Positions 57,185 to 64,000 of a DNA stretch of 64,000 nucleotides are shown one piece after another. The translations under genes were made by a program, and so were the position numbers. The notes under the pieces were generated by a model that had not been told where the DNA came from, made no database searches, and saw only the letters and a program-made list of their open reading frames with translations. How positions within the stretch are numbered: the first letter of the stretch is position 1; every line of letters begins with the position of its first letter. The stretch is from Microbacterium rhizosphaerae (GTDB taxonomy: Bacteria > Actinomycetota > Actinomycetes > Actinomycetales > Microbacteriaceae): contig NZ_CP139368.1 of NCBI RefSeq assembly GCF_034120055.1, forward strand, positions 2,294,001 to 2,358,000, given 5' to 3'.

Positions 57185-57267
57185 GCTGGCCGGTCGGCGA
57201 CGGGTCGGACCCGCGCGCCGAATCGGATGTCAGCAACCGGCGGCGACCCCGGGACGGGGAGGAGACG

Positions 57268-57588
57268 TCAGCTGTCGAGCGAGAGCTCTTCAGGCAGGTG
57301 GAAGTCACGGCGCGACAGCTCCTCGACGTTGACGTCCTTGAACGTCAGCACCCGCACGGACTTCACGAACCGGTCGGCGCGGTAGATGTCCCACACCCAC
57401 ACGTCGGTCATGGAGATCTCGAAGTAGAAGTCGTGCTCCGTATCGCGGCGGACGACATTGACCTCGTTCGCCAGGTAGAACCGGCGCTCGGTCTCGATCA
57501 CGTACTGGAACTGCGAGACGACGTCCCGGTACTCCTTGTAGAGCGCCAGCTCGAGTTCACGGTCGTAGTCGTCGAAATCCTCGTCCAT
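57268..57588 (-). CDS. DUF2469 family protein
   Basis: A 106-residue acidic actinobacterial protein of the DUF2469 family, function unknown. It begins DEDFDDYDRELELALYKEYRDVV and has the conserved FYLANEVNVVRR and DVWVWDIYRADRFVKSVRVLTFKDVNVEEL; nearly no sequence is unlike the family. No membrane segment or metal site. It sits between rnhB (58 bp upstream) and yraN (83 bp downstream) on the minus strand, the order expected in Actinobacteria. RNase HII and this protein are probably co-transcribed. Confidence 0.9.
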   Translation of the reverse strand: MDEDFDDYDRELELALYKEYRDVVSQFQYVIETERRFYLANEVNVVRRDTEHDFYFEISMTDVWVWDIYRADRFVKSVRVLTFKDVNVEELSRRDFHLPEELSLDS

Positions 57589-57646
57589 GGTCTGTCCATC
57601 CTACGGCGACGCGAACGCGCGCGACGCTCCGCACGAGCGCCCGCGC

Positions 57647-58309
57647 TCAGAACAGCGTGGGCGCATCCGCGATCGCCCAGGATGCCCGGTGGTGGTCGCT
57701 GAGCCCGTGCACGCGGATCGCCTCGCGGTGGTCGACGCTGGCGTACCCCTTGTTGCGGTCCCAGCCGTAGACGGGCACGTGGACATGCAGCTCGCGCATG
57801 TGATCGTCGCGCGCCACCTTGGCAATGACGGATGCCGCCGCCGCGCTCGCGCAGTCGCGGTCGGCCTTGACGATCGAGTGCACGGTGAGACCGGTCGCGC
57901 CGGCCGGGGTGATGTAGTCGTAGTTGCCGTCCAGGAGCACGACGGCGTCCTCGGGGACGACGCCCTGTGCGCGCAGCTCGGCGAGGGCCCGGATCGCCGC
58001 GTTGCCGAGGGCCCGCATGATGCCGACCTGGTCGATCTCGGCGGCGCTGGCCCAGCCGACGGCGCTCGCGCCGACCCAGGCGGCCGCGCGCGCGGCGACC
58101 TCGGGCCTGCGCATCTCGGGCACGAGCTTCGAATCCCGCAGGCCCGGGGGCACCCGCTTGCGGGCGCGCGCCGCATCCACCGCCGTCGCGCCGACCGCGA
58201 CAGGACCGGCCAGCGCGCCGCGACCGACCTCGTCGCACGCGATCACGAGCGCGTGCTCGCGCAGCAGGCGCCGCTCGACGGTGAGGCGGGGCTCGACGAC
58301 GGTCATCAT
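57647..58309 (-). CDS. rnhB: Ribonuclease HII
   Basis: A 220-residue RNase that removes ribonucleotides from DNA-RNA hybrids. The active-site motif VIACDEVGRGALAGPVAVGATAV gives the first Asp-Glu, followed by Asp in VVLLDGNYDYI, and the third Asp at SIVKADRDC. The C-terminal GWDRNKGYASVDHREAI matches RNase HII rather than HIII. ATG at 58309 or the adjacent codon starts the protein. It is downstream of lepB (12 bp away) and upstream of DUF2469 on the same strand, a very conserved arrangement. Confidence 0.95.
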   Translation of the reverse strand: MMTVVEPRLTVERRLLREHALVIACDEVGRGALAGPVAVGATAVDAARARKRVPPGLRDSKLVPEMRRPEVAARAAAWVGASAVGWASAAEIDQVGIMRALGNAAIRALAELRAQGVVPEDAVVLLDGNYDYITPAGATGLTVHSIVKADRDCASAAAASVIAKVARDDHMRELHVHVPVYGWDRNKGYASVDHREAIRVHGLSDHHRASWAIADAPTLF

Positions 58310-58321
58310 GTCGAGGCCAGC

Positions 58322-59104
58322 TTAGGGGGACGGCCTCGGGCTCGCACTCGGGGACGGGACGGACGCGAAGACCTCGTGATGGAAGTCGATGAGGCCGAAT
58401 CTGTCGAACGGCCACGTTATGACGAAGGCGCGGCCGACGACGTTGTCCACGGGGACGAACCCCTTGCCGGGCTGGTCGAGGTGATATCGGGAGTCCTGGG
58501 AGCGGTCGCGGTTGTCGCCGAGCACCCACAGGGAGTCCTTCGGCACCACGACATCGAACGGGACCGGCCGCGGCACGGTCTCGCCCGGCGACAGCTTGAC
58601 GTAGACGGACTCGTCGAGCGGCGTCCCGTTCACGGTGATCTGACCGAGCGCGTTGCAGCAGACGACGTGGTCGCCGGCCACGCCGATGACGCGCTTGATG
58701 AGGTGGTCGTCGCTGTCGGGGGCGGAGAGCCCGACGAGCGAGAGCAGCCAGTCCCCCGCCTCCACGATGAACGGACGGGCCGGTGCGGTCGACGGCGGAA
58801 GCCAGCCGCCCGGATCGCGGAACACGACGACGTCTCCGCGCTGGTAGCCGCCCACGTGCGGCGTGATCTCATCGACGAGGATGCGGTCCTGGATCTGGAG
58901 GGTGTCCTCCATCGACGCCGACGGGATGTAGAACGAGCGGACGAGGAACGTCTTGACGACCAGCGAGACGAGGATCGCGACCGCGACGATGACGACGATG
59001 TCGCGCAGGAGCGAGACCCAGCCGCGCTTGCGCACCGCAGCGGAAGACGAGCGGCTCGCCGGTGCGGGCGTCGCGGCGGACTCAGCCGAGTTCTCGGTCG
59101 TCAT
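58322..59104 (-). CDS. lepB: Signal peptidase I
   Basis: A 260-residue membrane-bound serine protease that removes signal peptides from exported proteins. One N-terminal helix (about residues 34-55, LRDIVVIVAVAILVSLVVK) anchors it; the catalytic Ser64 is in PSASMEDTL and the catalytic Lys137 in LIKRVIGVAGDHV, with box E ALGDNRDRS-like VLGDNRDRSQDSRY downstream. A Ser/Ala-rich N-terminus of about 25 residues and a Pro/Ser tail are cytoplasmic and extracellular extras. It lies between rplS and rnhB, the usual actinobacterial order. Confidence 0.95.
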   Translation of the reverse strand: MTTENSAESAATPAPASRSSSAAVRKRGWVSLLRDIVVIVAVAILVSLVVKTFLVRSFYIPSASMEDTLQIQDRILVDEITPHVGGYQRGDVVVFRDPGGWLPPSTAPARPFIVEAGDWLLSLVGLSAPDSDDHLIKRVIGVAGDHVVCCNALGQITVNGTPLDESVYVKLSPGETVPRPVPFDVVVPKDSLWVLGDNRDRSQDSRYHLDQPGKGFVPVDNVVGRAFVITWPFDRFGLIDFHHEVFASVPSPSASPRPSP

Positions 59105-59220
59105 GGCATCCTTCGTGCATGCGGCGGCGGTCGCGCAGCCAGCCTCTCAAGCGTCCCACATCCATCGGCGCGCGACGCACCGCGCCGGCCCCCATCCGGC
59201 TGTGAAGCGGCTAGGAACGA

Positions 59221-59249
59221 CGAACGCCCCGGCTGTGCCGGGGCGTTCG
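59221..59249 (-). terminator. Strong terminator hairpin downstream of rplS
   Basis: A perfect 13-bp stem (CGAACGCCCCGGC and complement) with the 3-base loop TGT lies 11 bp past the rplS stop. On the minus strand it continues into TCGTTCC, a weak U-rich stretch. It separates rplS from lepB. Confidence 0.8.
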
Positions 59250-59260
59250 TGGAGACCGAC

Positions 59261-59611
59261 TCAGGAGTGGTCGCGCTTCTCCTTGATCTTGGCCTTCTTG
59301 CCGCGGAGGCTGCGCAGGTAGTAGAGCTTCGCGCGACGGACGTCACCGCGCGTCACGAGCTCGATGTGGTCGATCACCGGGCTGTGCACCGGGAAGGTAC
59401 GCTCGACGCCCACCTGGAAGCTGATCTTGCGGACCGTGAAGGTCTCGCGCACACCGTCGCCGGAGCGGCCGATGACGACGCCCTGGAAGACCTGGATGCG
59501 GGAGCGGTTGCCCTCGGTGATGTTGACGTGCACCTTGACGGTGTCGCCGGGGGCGAAGTCGGGGATGTCCGAGCGGAGCGAAGCCGCGTCGACGGCGTCG
59601 AGGATCTGCAT
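59261..59611 (-). CDS. rplS: 50S ribosomal protein L19
   Basis: A 116-residue ribosomal protein at the 30S-50S interface. Conserved features: [35 protein letters not shown] near the N-terminus, [46 protein letters not shown] at the C-terminus. Length is typical. It is transcribed alone: its own structured leader upstream and a strong terminator downstream. The gene is preceded by map and the small membrane gene in the opposite or same strand, not by rpsP-trmD as in many bacteria. Confidence 0.97.
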   Translation of the reverse strand: MQILDAVDAASLRSDIPDFAPGDTVKVHVNITEGNRSRIQVFQGVVIGRSGDGVRETFTVRKISFQVGVERTFPVHSPVIDHIELVTRGDVRRAKLYYLRSLRGKKAKIKEKRDHS

Positions 59612-59740
59612 GATCGATCACTTCCTGCACCCGCCACAGGTCGGCTGCGAGATTCGTATGGGAAAGGATTCGTGTGCCCGGCGCCGCCGGCTTCGCCTGG
59701 CGGCTGTATTCCCCTGAGGCAGAACCTTTCAGGGCACAAG
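59612..59740 (-). promoter_or_regulatory. rplS: Structured 5' leader of rplS
   Basis: Between the predicted promoter and the rplS ATG lies about 130 nt of leader. It contains a GCCGCC/GGCGGC hairpin (59688-59710) with a TTC loop and a GCCCTGAAAGG...CCTGAGGG pairing region next to the start of transcription. L19-type leaders regulate translation in some bacteria; whether this one does is unknown. Confidence 0.45.
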
Positions 59741-59745
59741 CATCC

Positions 59746-59773
59746 ATTCTGCCATGGATGCCGCGCACGGCAA
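59746..59773 (-). promoter_or_regulatory. rplS: Putative rplS promoter
   Basis: On the minus strand TTGCCG (59768-59773) and CAGAAT (59746-59751) are spaced by 16 bp, preceded by a short T-run. The spacing is slightly short, but the elements fit a housekeeping promoter about 135 bp before the rplS ATG. Confidence 0.5.
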
Positions 59774-59778
59774 AAACG

Positions 59779-60285
59779 CTACGGAGCCGTCGGCTTCTTG
59801 CCCTCGGTGATGACGATGATGTCGGGCTCCGCCCGCAGGTCGTCCGCCGTCGTCGAGGGCCGCTCGGCGGCGATGAAGCCCACGCCGGCGCGGGTGTACT
59901 GGACGATGCCCGCGGGCCGGGCCTCGCGCCAGAGCTCCCAGAGGACGAGCCAGAAGAGTCCGACGAAGACGGCGATCGTGAGGACGAACACCGGCGCCCA
60001 CCATGCGGGGTTGTAGAAGCCGAGGGCGATCGTCAGGCAATGCCAGACCGTGAATCCCAGGACGTCCCACCACGAGATCGCGCGCTGCGCCCGCACCGTG
60101 CCCCGCGCACGCACGAGGAGCGTGAGGACGAGCTCGCCGATCAGCACCGACGGGATCGCGAGGAACAGCACCCAGAGGAAGGCCCACCCGCCCGCATTGA
60201 AGACGCCCCAGCCGACGAGCAGCCACAGCGGCAGCAGGAAGGCGGCGGGGATCAGCCACCCGAAGAACGCACGCCGCAGCCACAT
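59779..60285 (-). CDS. Hypothetical integral membrane protein
   Basis: A 168-residue protein with four hydrophobic segments (about residues 8-26, 34-56, 76-95 and 100-118) separated by short loops including TLLVRARGTVRAQRAISWWDV. The last 45 residues are hydrophilic and probably cytoplasmic (ARPAGIVQYTRAGVGFIAAERPSTT...). Trp is frequent near helix ends (WWDV, WHCL, AWWAPV). I do not recognise a family; some databases call such proteins MFS permease, which the length does not support. It is divergent from map by 117 bp and 168 bp upstream of rplS on the minus strand. Confidence 0.7.
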   Translation of the reverse strand: MWLRRAFFGWLIPAAFLLPLWLLVGWGVFNAGGWAFLWVLFLAIPSVLIGELVLTLLVRARGTVRAQRAISWWDVLGFTVWHCLTIALGFYNPAWWAPVFVLTIAVFVGLFWLVLWELWREARPAGIVQYTRAGVGFIAAERPSTTADDLRAEPDIIVITEGKKPTAP

Positions 60286-60402
60286 GCCTTAGATGGTACG
60301 CCGGACCGGTCCTGCGCGGACCCGGTGCAGCGCGGCGCGGGGCATCCTCACAGCGAGGGGGCATCGCATCCGCGAGAATGAAGACAGAACGGAAGGAAAC
60401 CG

Positions 60403-61185
60403 ATGATCGAGCTGCGCACCCCCGCCGAGATCGAGCAGATGCGACCCGCGGGCCGCTTCGTGGCCGAGACGCTCGCCACCCTGCGCGACGAGACGAAGGT
60501 GGGCACCAATCTGCTCGCGATCGACCGCCGCGCGCACGATCTCATCCGCCGCGCCGGCGCGGAGTCCTGCTACATCGACTACCACCCGTCCTTCGGCGCC
60601 AGCCCGTTCGGCAAAGTCATCTGCACCTCCATCAACGACGCGGTGCTGCACGGACTCCCCCACGACTACACGCTGCGCGACGGCGACCTCGTCTCGCTCG
60701 ACTTCGCGGCGTCGGTGGACGGCTGGGTCGCCGACTCCGCCGTCTCGTTCATCGTCGGCACGCCACGCGACGAAGACCTGCGCCTCATCGACACGACGCA
60801 GCGGGCGCTCGCCGCGGCGATCGCCGCCGCCACGGTGGGCCATCGGATCGGAGACCTGTCCGCCGCCATCGCCGCCGTGTCGCACGGCGAGGGCTACGAG
60901 ATCAACACCGACTTCGGCGGCCACGGCGTCGGCCGGGTCATGCACGGCGACCCGCACGTGCCCAACGACGGCAAGGCCGGGCGCGGCTACCCGCTGCGGG
61001 CGGGTCTCGTGCTCGCGCTCGAGCCATGGCTGCTCGCGACGACCGACGAGCTCGTCACCGACCCCGACGGCTGGACGCTGCGGAGCGTGGACGGCTCCCG
61101 CGGGGCGCACTCCGAGCACACCGTCGCGATCACCGACGACGGCCCCATCGTCCTCACCGACCGGTCCTGGCTCGGCGTCGACTGA
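60403..61185 (+). CDS. map: Methionine aminopeptidase, type I
   Basis: A 260-residue pita-bread-fold metalloenzyme that removes N-terminal Met from nascent proteins. It starts with an ELRTPAEIEQMRPAGRFVAETLATL opening; the substrate-pocket motif is YHPSFGASPFGKVICTSIN, and metal ligands occur in LDFAASVDGWVADSAVSF (Asp, Asp), GGHGVGRVMHGDPHVPN (His), LALEPW (Glu) and HSEHTVAI (Glu). GGAAGGAA five bases before the ATG supports this start. Type Ia length without an SH3 extension. It converges with glgX2, 15 bp apart at their stops. Confidence 0.95.
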   Translation: MIELRTPAEIEQMRPAGRFVAETLATLRDETKVGTNLLAIDRRAHDLIRRAGAESCYIDYHPSFGASPFGKVICTSINDAVLHGLPHDYTLRDGDLVSLDFAASVDGWVADSAVSFIVGTPRDEDLRLIDTTQRALAAAIAAATVGHRIGDLSAAIAAVSHGEGYEINTDFGGHGVGRVMHGDPHVPNDGKAGRGYPLRAGLVLALEPWLLATTDELVTDPDGWTLRSVDGSRGAHSEHTVAITDDGPIVLTDRSWLGVD

Positions 61186-61200
61186 CCGTCGCCCCCCGCG

Positions 61201-63408
61201 TCAGGTGCGCGCCTCGGTCTTGGGGGCGTGCACGGGCGTCGTGACCGCGGCCAGAGCCGCGAGCGAGGCGGCCACCGAGTGGTCGGGCTCGACGTCGACG
61301 CGCGGGTGTTCGGAGAGCAGGATGAGCGACCGCGCCTCGAGCCGGATGTCGTCGCCCGGGCGGACGATCGCCGAATCGGCGCGATGACCGGCGGTGTCGA
61401 TCACGATCTCCCAGTTCGGGCTGTATTCCACCTCGGGCACGTGGAAGTCGATGCCGTCGTCGCCGCCGTTGAACAGGATGATGAAATGTCGGTCGCGGAT
61501 CGGCTCGCCGCGGCGGTCGCGCTCCTGGATGCCGAGCCCGTTGAGGAACACGCCGATCGCCCGGCCGAATCCGGAGTCCCAGTCCTCCGGCTGCATCAGG
61601 GTGCCGTCGGGCCGCAGCCACGCGATGTCCTGCACCGGTGCGCCCTCCTCGCGCCGCACGGGTCGCCCCTCGAAGAACCTGCGACGGCGGAAGGTGGGAT
61701 GGTCGCGCCGCAGGCGCGCCATCGCCGCGGTGAACTCGAGCAGGGGTCTGTCGGCTGCCTCCCAGTCGACCCACGTGAGCTCGTTGTCCTGCGCGTACGC
61801 GTTGTTGTTGCCCTGCTGGGTGCGGCCGAGCTCGTCGCCGTGCAGCAGCATCGGCACGCCCTGGCTGAGCAGCAGCGTCGCGATGAAGTTGCGCTGCTGC
61901 CGCGCTCGATCCGTGAGCACGGCAGGGTCGTCCGTCGGCCCCTCGACACCGAAGTTCTCCGAGCGGTTGTCGTCGGCGCCGTCGTGGTTGTCCTCGCCGT
62001 TGGCCTCGTTGTGCTTCGAGACGTAGCTGACGAGGTCGCGCAGCGTGAAGCCGTCGTGCGCCGTGACGAAATTGACGGATGCCACCGGCCGGCGTCCCGA
62101 GTGCTCGTACAGGTCGCTCGACCCGGTCAGCCGTGAGGCGAACTCCCCCAGCGCCTGGGGCTCGCCGCGCCAGAAGTCGCGCACCGTGTCGCGGTACTTC
62201 CCGTTCCACTCGGTCCATTGCGGCGGGAAGTTGCCGACCTGGTATCCCCCGGGGCCGACGTCCCACGGCTCGGCGATGAGCTTCACCTGCGACACCACGG
62301 GATCCTGCTGCACGAGTTCGAAGAAGGTCGCCAGGCGGTCGACGTCGTAGAACTCGCGCGCGAGCGCCGAGGCGAGGTCGAACCGGAAGCCGTCGACGTG
62401 CATGTCGAGCACCCAGTACCGCAGCGAATCCATGATGAGCTGGAGGGAGTGCGGGCTGCGGACGTTGAGGCTGTTGCCCGTGCCCGTGTAGTCCGTGTAG
62501 AACCGCCGGTCCTCCTCCAGCTTGTAGTACGCCGCATTGTCGATGCCGCGCATCGACAGCGTCGGCCCGAGGTGATTGCCCTCGGCGGTGTGGTTGTACA
62601 CGACATCGAGGATCACCTCGATCCCCGCGCTGTGCAGTGCGCGGACCATCCCCTTGAACTCCTGCACCTGCTGGCCGGCGTCACCTGCCGCGGCGTAGCG
62701 GTTGTGCGGCGCGAAGAACGAGATCGTGTTGTAGCCCCAGTAGTTCGACAGGCCCTTCTGCTGGAGCACGGAGTCGTCGACGAACTGGTGCACCGGCATG
62801 AGCTCGATCGCGGTGACCCCGATCTTCGTCAGGTGATCGATGATCGCCGGGTGCGCGATGGCGCTGTAGGTGCCGCGCATCTCCTCGGGGATGGCGGGAT
62901 GCCGCATGGTGAGACCGCGCACATGGGCCTCGTAGATGAACGTCTCGGCGTACGGCGTCGCCGGTCGGCGGTCGCCGGCCCAGTCGAAGTACGGGTTGAT
63001 GACGACGCCCTTCATCATGTCCGCCGCGGAGTCGTCATCGTTGCGCGAGTCGGGGTCGCCGAAGGTGTACCCGAACACCGGCTGCCCCCACGTGATCTGA
63101 CCCTCGACGGCCTTGGCGTACGGGTCGAGCAGCAGCTTGGCGGGGTTGAAGCGCAGGCCCTGCGCAGGGTCGTACGGGCCGTGGACCCGATAGCCGTAGC
63201 GCTGGCCGGGCTGGATGTTCGGGACGTAGGTGTGCCAGACGAAGGCATCGACCTCGTCGAGCGGCACGCGCGTCTCGCCGCCGCGTGCGCCGAACAGGCA
63301 CAGCTCGACGCGCTCGGCGCCCTCGCTGAACAGCCCGAAGTTGGTGCCACCCCCGTCGAAGGTCGCTCCCAGCGGGTAGGCGGATCCGGGCCACGTATGC
63401 ATCGTCAT
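61201..63408 (-). CDS. glgX: Glycogen debranching enzyme GlgX (second copy)
   Basis: A 735-residue GH13 isoamylase-type enzyme. It opens YPLGATFDGGGTNFGLFSEGAERVELCLFG (CBM48), and the catalytic motifs are VDGFRFDLASALARE (Asp), LIAEPWDVGPGGYQVGNFP (Glu) and VTAHDGFTLRDLVSYVSKHN (Asp). The family GDELGRTQQGNNNAYAQDNE insert is present. It differs from the 34.7-kb copy mainly at the N- and C-termini, and has the longer TreX-like form. It begins 4 bp after the pyk stop, so it is probably co-transcribed with pyruvate kinase rather than with glycogen synthesis. Confidence 0.93.
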   Translation of the reverse strand: MTMHTWPGSAYPLGATFDGGGTNFGLFSEGAERVELCLFGARGGETRVPLDEVDAFVWHTYVPNIQPGQRYGYRVHGPYDPAQGLRFNPAKLLLDPYAKAVEGQITWGQPVFGYTFGDPDSRNDDDSAADMMKGVVINPYFDWAGDRRPATPYAETFIYEAHVRGLTMRHPAIPEEMRGTYSAIAHPAIIDHLTKIGVTAIELMPVHQFVDDSVLQQKGLSNYWGYNTISFFAPHNRYAAAGDAGQQVQEFKGMVRALHSAGIEVILDVVYNHTAEGNHLGPTLSMRGIDNAAYYKLEEDRRFYTDYTGTGNSLNVRSPHSLQLIMDSLRYWVLDMHVDGFRFDLASALAREFYDVDRLATFFELVQQDPVVSQVKLIAEPWDVGPGGYQVGNFPPQWTEWNGKYRDTVRDFWRGEPQALGEFASRLTGSSDLYEHSGRRPVASVNFVTAHDGFTLRDLVSYVSKHNEANGEDNHDGADDNRSENFGVEGPTDDPAVLTDRARQQRNFIATLLLSQGVPMLLHGDELGRTQQGNNNAYAQDNELTWVDWEAADRPLLEFTAAMARLRRDHPTFRRRRFFEGRPVRREEGAPVQDIAWLRPDGTLMQPEDWDSGFGRAIGVFLNGLGIQERDRRGEPIRDRHFIILFNGGDDGIDFHVPEVEYSPNWEIVIDTAGHRADSAIVRPGDDIRLEARSLILLSEHPRVDVEPDHSVAASLAALAAVTTPVHAPKTEART

Positions 63409-63412
63409 CCCT

Positions 63413-64000
63413 TCAGGCGCCGCCGAGCGCGCCGATCACATGTACGCGGACGTTGTTCGTCGACCCGGAGACTCCCGGTGGCGCTCCGGAGATGACGACG
63501 ACCCGATCGCCCTTCTCGACACGGCCGGCGGCGAGCATCATCTCGTCGAGGCCGCGGATGAGATCGTCCGTCGTCTCCGCGCGCGGCATGAGGAGCGGCT
63601 CGACACCCCAGACCAGGGCGAGCTGCGCCTGCGTCGCGGGGAGATCGGAGAAGGCCACGATCGGCGTGGCGTGTCGCAGGCGCGAGAGGCGCCGGGCGGA
63701 GTCGCCGCCGTGCGTGAACACGCAGAGGTACGAGGCATCCACGAACTCGGCGATCTCGAGCGCCGCGAGGGTGAGAGCACCGCCCTGCGTGTGCGGGCGC
63801 GTGCCGAGCGGCGGGATGCGGTCGAGCCCGCGCTCCTCGGTCGACGCGATGATGCGCGCCATCGTCTCGACCGTCTGCACTGGGTGCAGCCCGATGCTCG
63901 TCTCACCGGAGAGCATGACGGCATCCGCGCCGTCGATGACGGCGTTGGCGACATCGCTCGTCTCGGCCCGCGTGGGAACGGGGTTCGCGAGCATCGACTC
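63413..64000 (-). CDS. pyk: Pyruvate kinase, C-terminal part
   Basis: The gene runs off the right edge; 195 codons from its 3' end are visible. The sequence contains [28 protein letters not shown], the classic hinge between the barrel and the C-domain, and ends [28 protein letters not shown], typical of the C-terminal domain with its allosteric phosphate site. It produces pyruvate and ATP from phosphoenolpyruvate at the end of glycolysis. It precedes glgX2 with a 4-bp gap, linking glycogen breakdown to lower glycolysis. Confidence 0.95.
   Translation of the reverse strand, partial: ESMLANPVPTRAETSDVANAVIDGADAVMLSGETSIGLHPVQTVETMARIIASTEERGLDRIPPLGTRPHTQGGALTLAALEIAEFVDASYLCVFTHGGDSARRLSRLRHATPIVAFSDLPATQAQLALVWGVEPLLMPRAETTDDLIRGLDEMMLAAGRVEKGDRVVVISGAPPGVSGSTNNVRVHVIGALGGA

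Overview
The window is a stretch of high-GC (roughly 70% by eye) actinobacterial chromosome. RbpA, WhiA, an OmpR/histidine-kinase pair, the GlgE glucan pathway, DUF6230/DUF6114 proteins and many GTG starts all point to Actinobacteria. The protein sequences and gene order look most like Microbacteriaceae, probably Microbacterium; that placement is recall-based inference, since nothing could be searched. Genes are packed tightly with many 4-bp ATGA/GTGA overlaps. I see no rRNA, tRNA, insertion sequence, prophage or CRISPR array. No gap between genes exceeds about 310 bp.

Layout. 1-13 kb: the end of opcA and pgl (+) converge on a long minus-strand block: rbpA, secG, tpiA-pgk-gap, sodA, whiA, rapZ, uvrC and uvrA (read right to left). 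12.4-13.1 kb: an OhrR-type MarR regulator is divergent from a small CxxC protein across a palindrome. 13.1-19.6 kb: uvrB, coaE, then an OmpR-type response regulator converging on a histidine kinase/degenerate-GGDEF membrane operon. 19.7-22.1 kb: rpsA, a PH-domain membrane protein and an overlooked 55-aa membrane protein. 22.3-29.1 kb is the most accessory part: DUF3054, a FUSC-like exporter, a TetR regulator with a clear operator facing a DUF6230-DUF6114 surface pair, then a three-gene redox unit (ferric-reductase-like flavocytochrome, FMN-binding protein, ApbE).

29.1-34.6 kb: a RecQ helicase carrying a C-terminal phosphoribosyltransferase-like domain, a cyclic-nucleotide-domain/thioredoxin-reductase fusion without redox cysteines, and a cysteine desulfurase. 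34.7-41.1 kb: a glgX-glgE-glgB glucan operon. 41.1-48.8 kb: a thioredoxin-TPR (CnoX-like) protein coupled to a large membrane protein with an internal lipobox, an AI-2E-type permease, a small hydrolase, a transglycosylase, a DivIVA-like protein and cdsA. 48.8-52.2 kb: the conserved rpsB-tsf-pyrH-frr translation block. 52.5-59.6 kb: an M23 endopeptidase, then xerC, dprA, comM, yraN, a DUF2469 gene, rnhB, lepB and rplS. 59.8-64 kb: a small membrane protein, map, a second glgX, and the 3' end of a pyruvate kinase gene.

Functionally the window joins central carbon metabolism (pentose phosphate, lower glycolysis, glycogen/alpha-glucan), the whole UvrABC nucleotide-excision set in one locus, translation genes with long leaders, envelope/secretion genes and several redox proteins. 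The least explained parts are the TetR/DUF6230/DUF6114 locus, the kinase with a dead-GGDEF partner, the redox-cysteine-free reductase, the RecQ fusion, and a strand-symmetric hexamer (GGATGC/GCATCC) that is strongly over-represented throughout and also forms one terminator stem.
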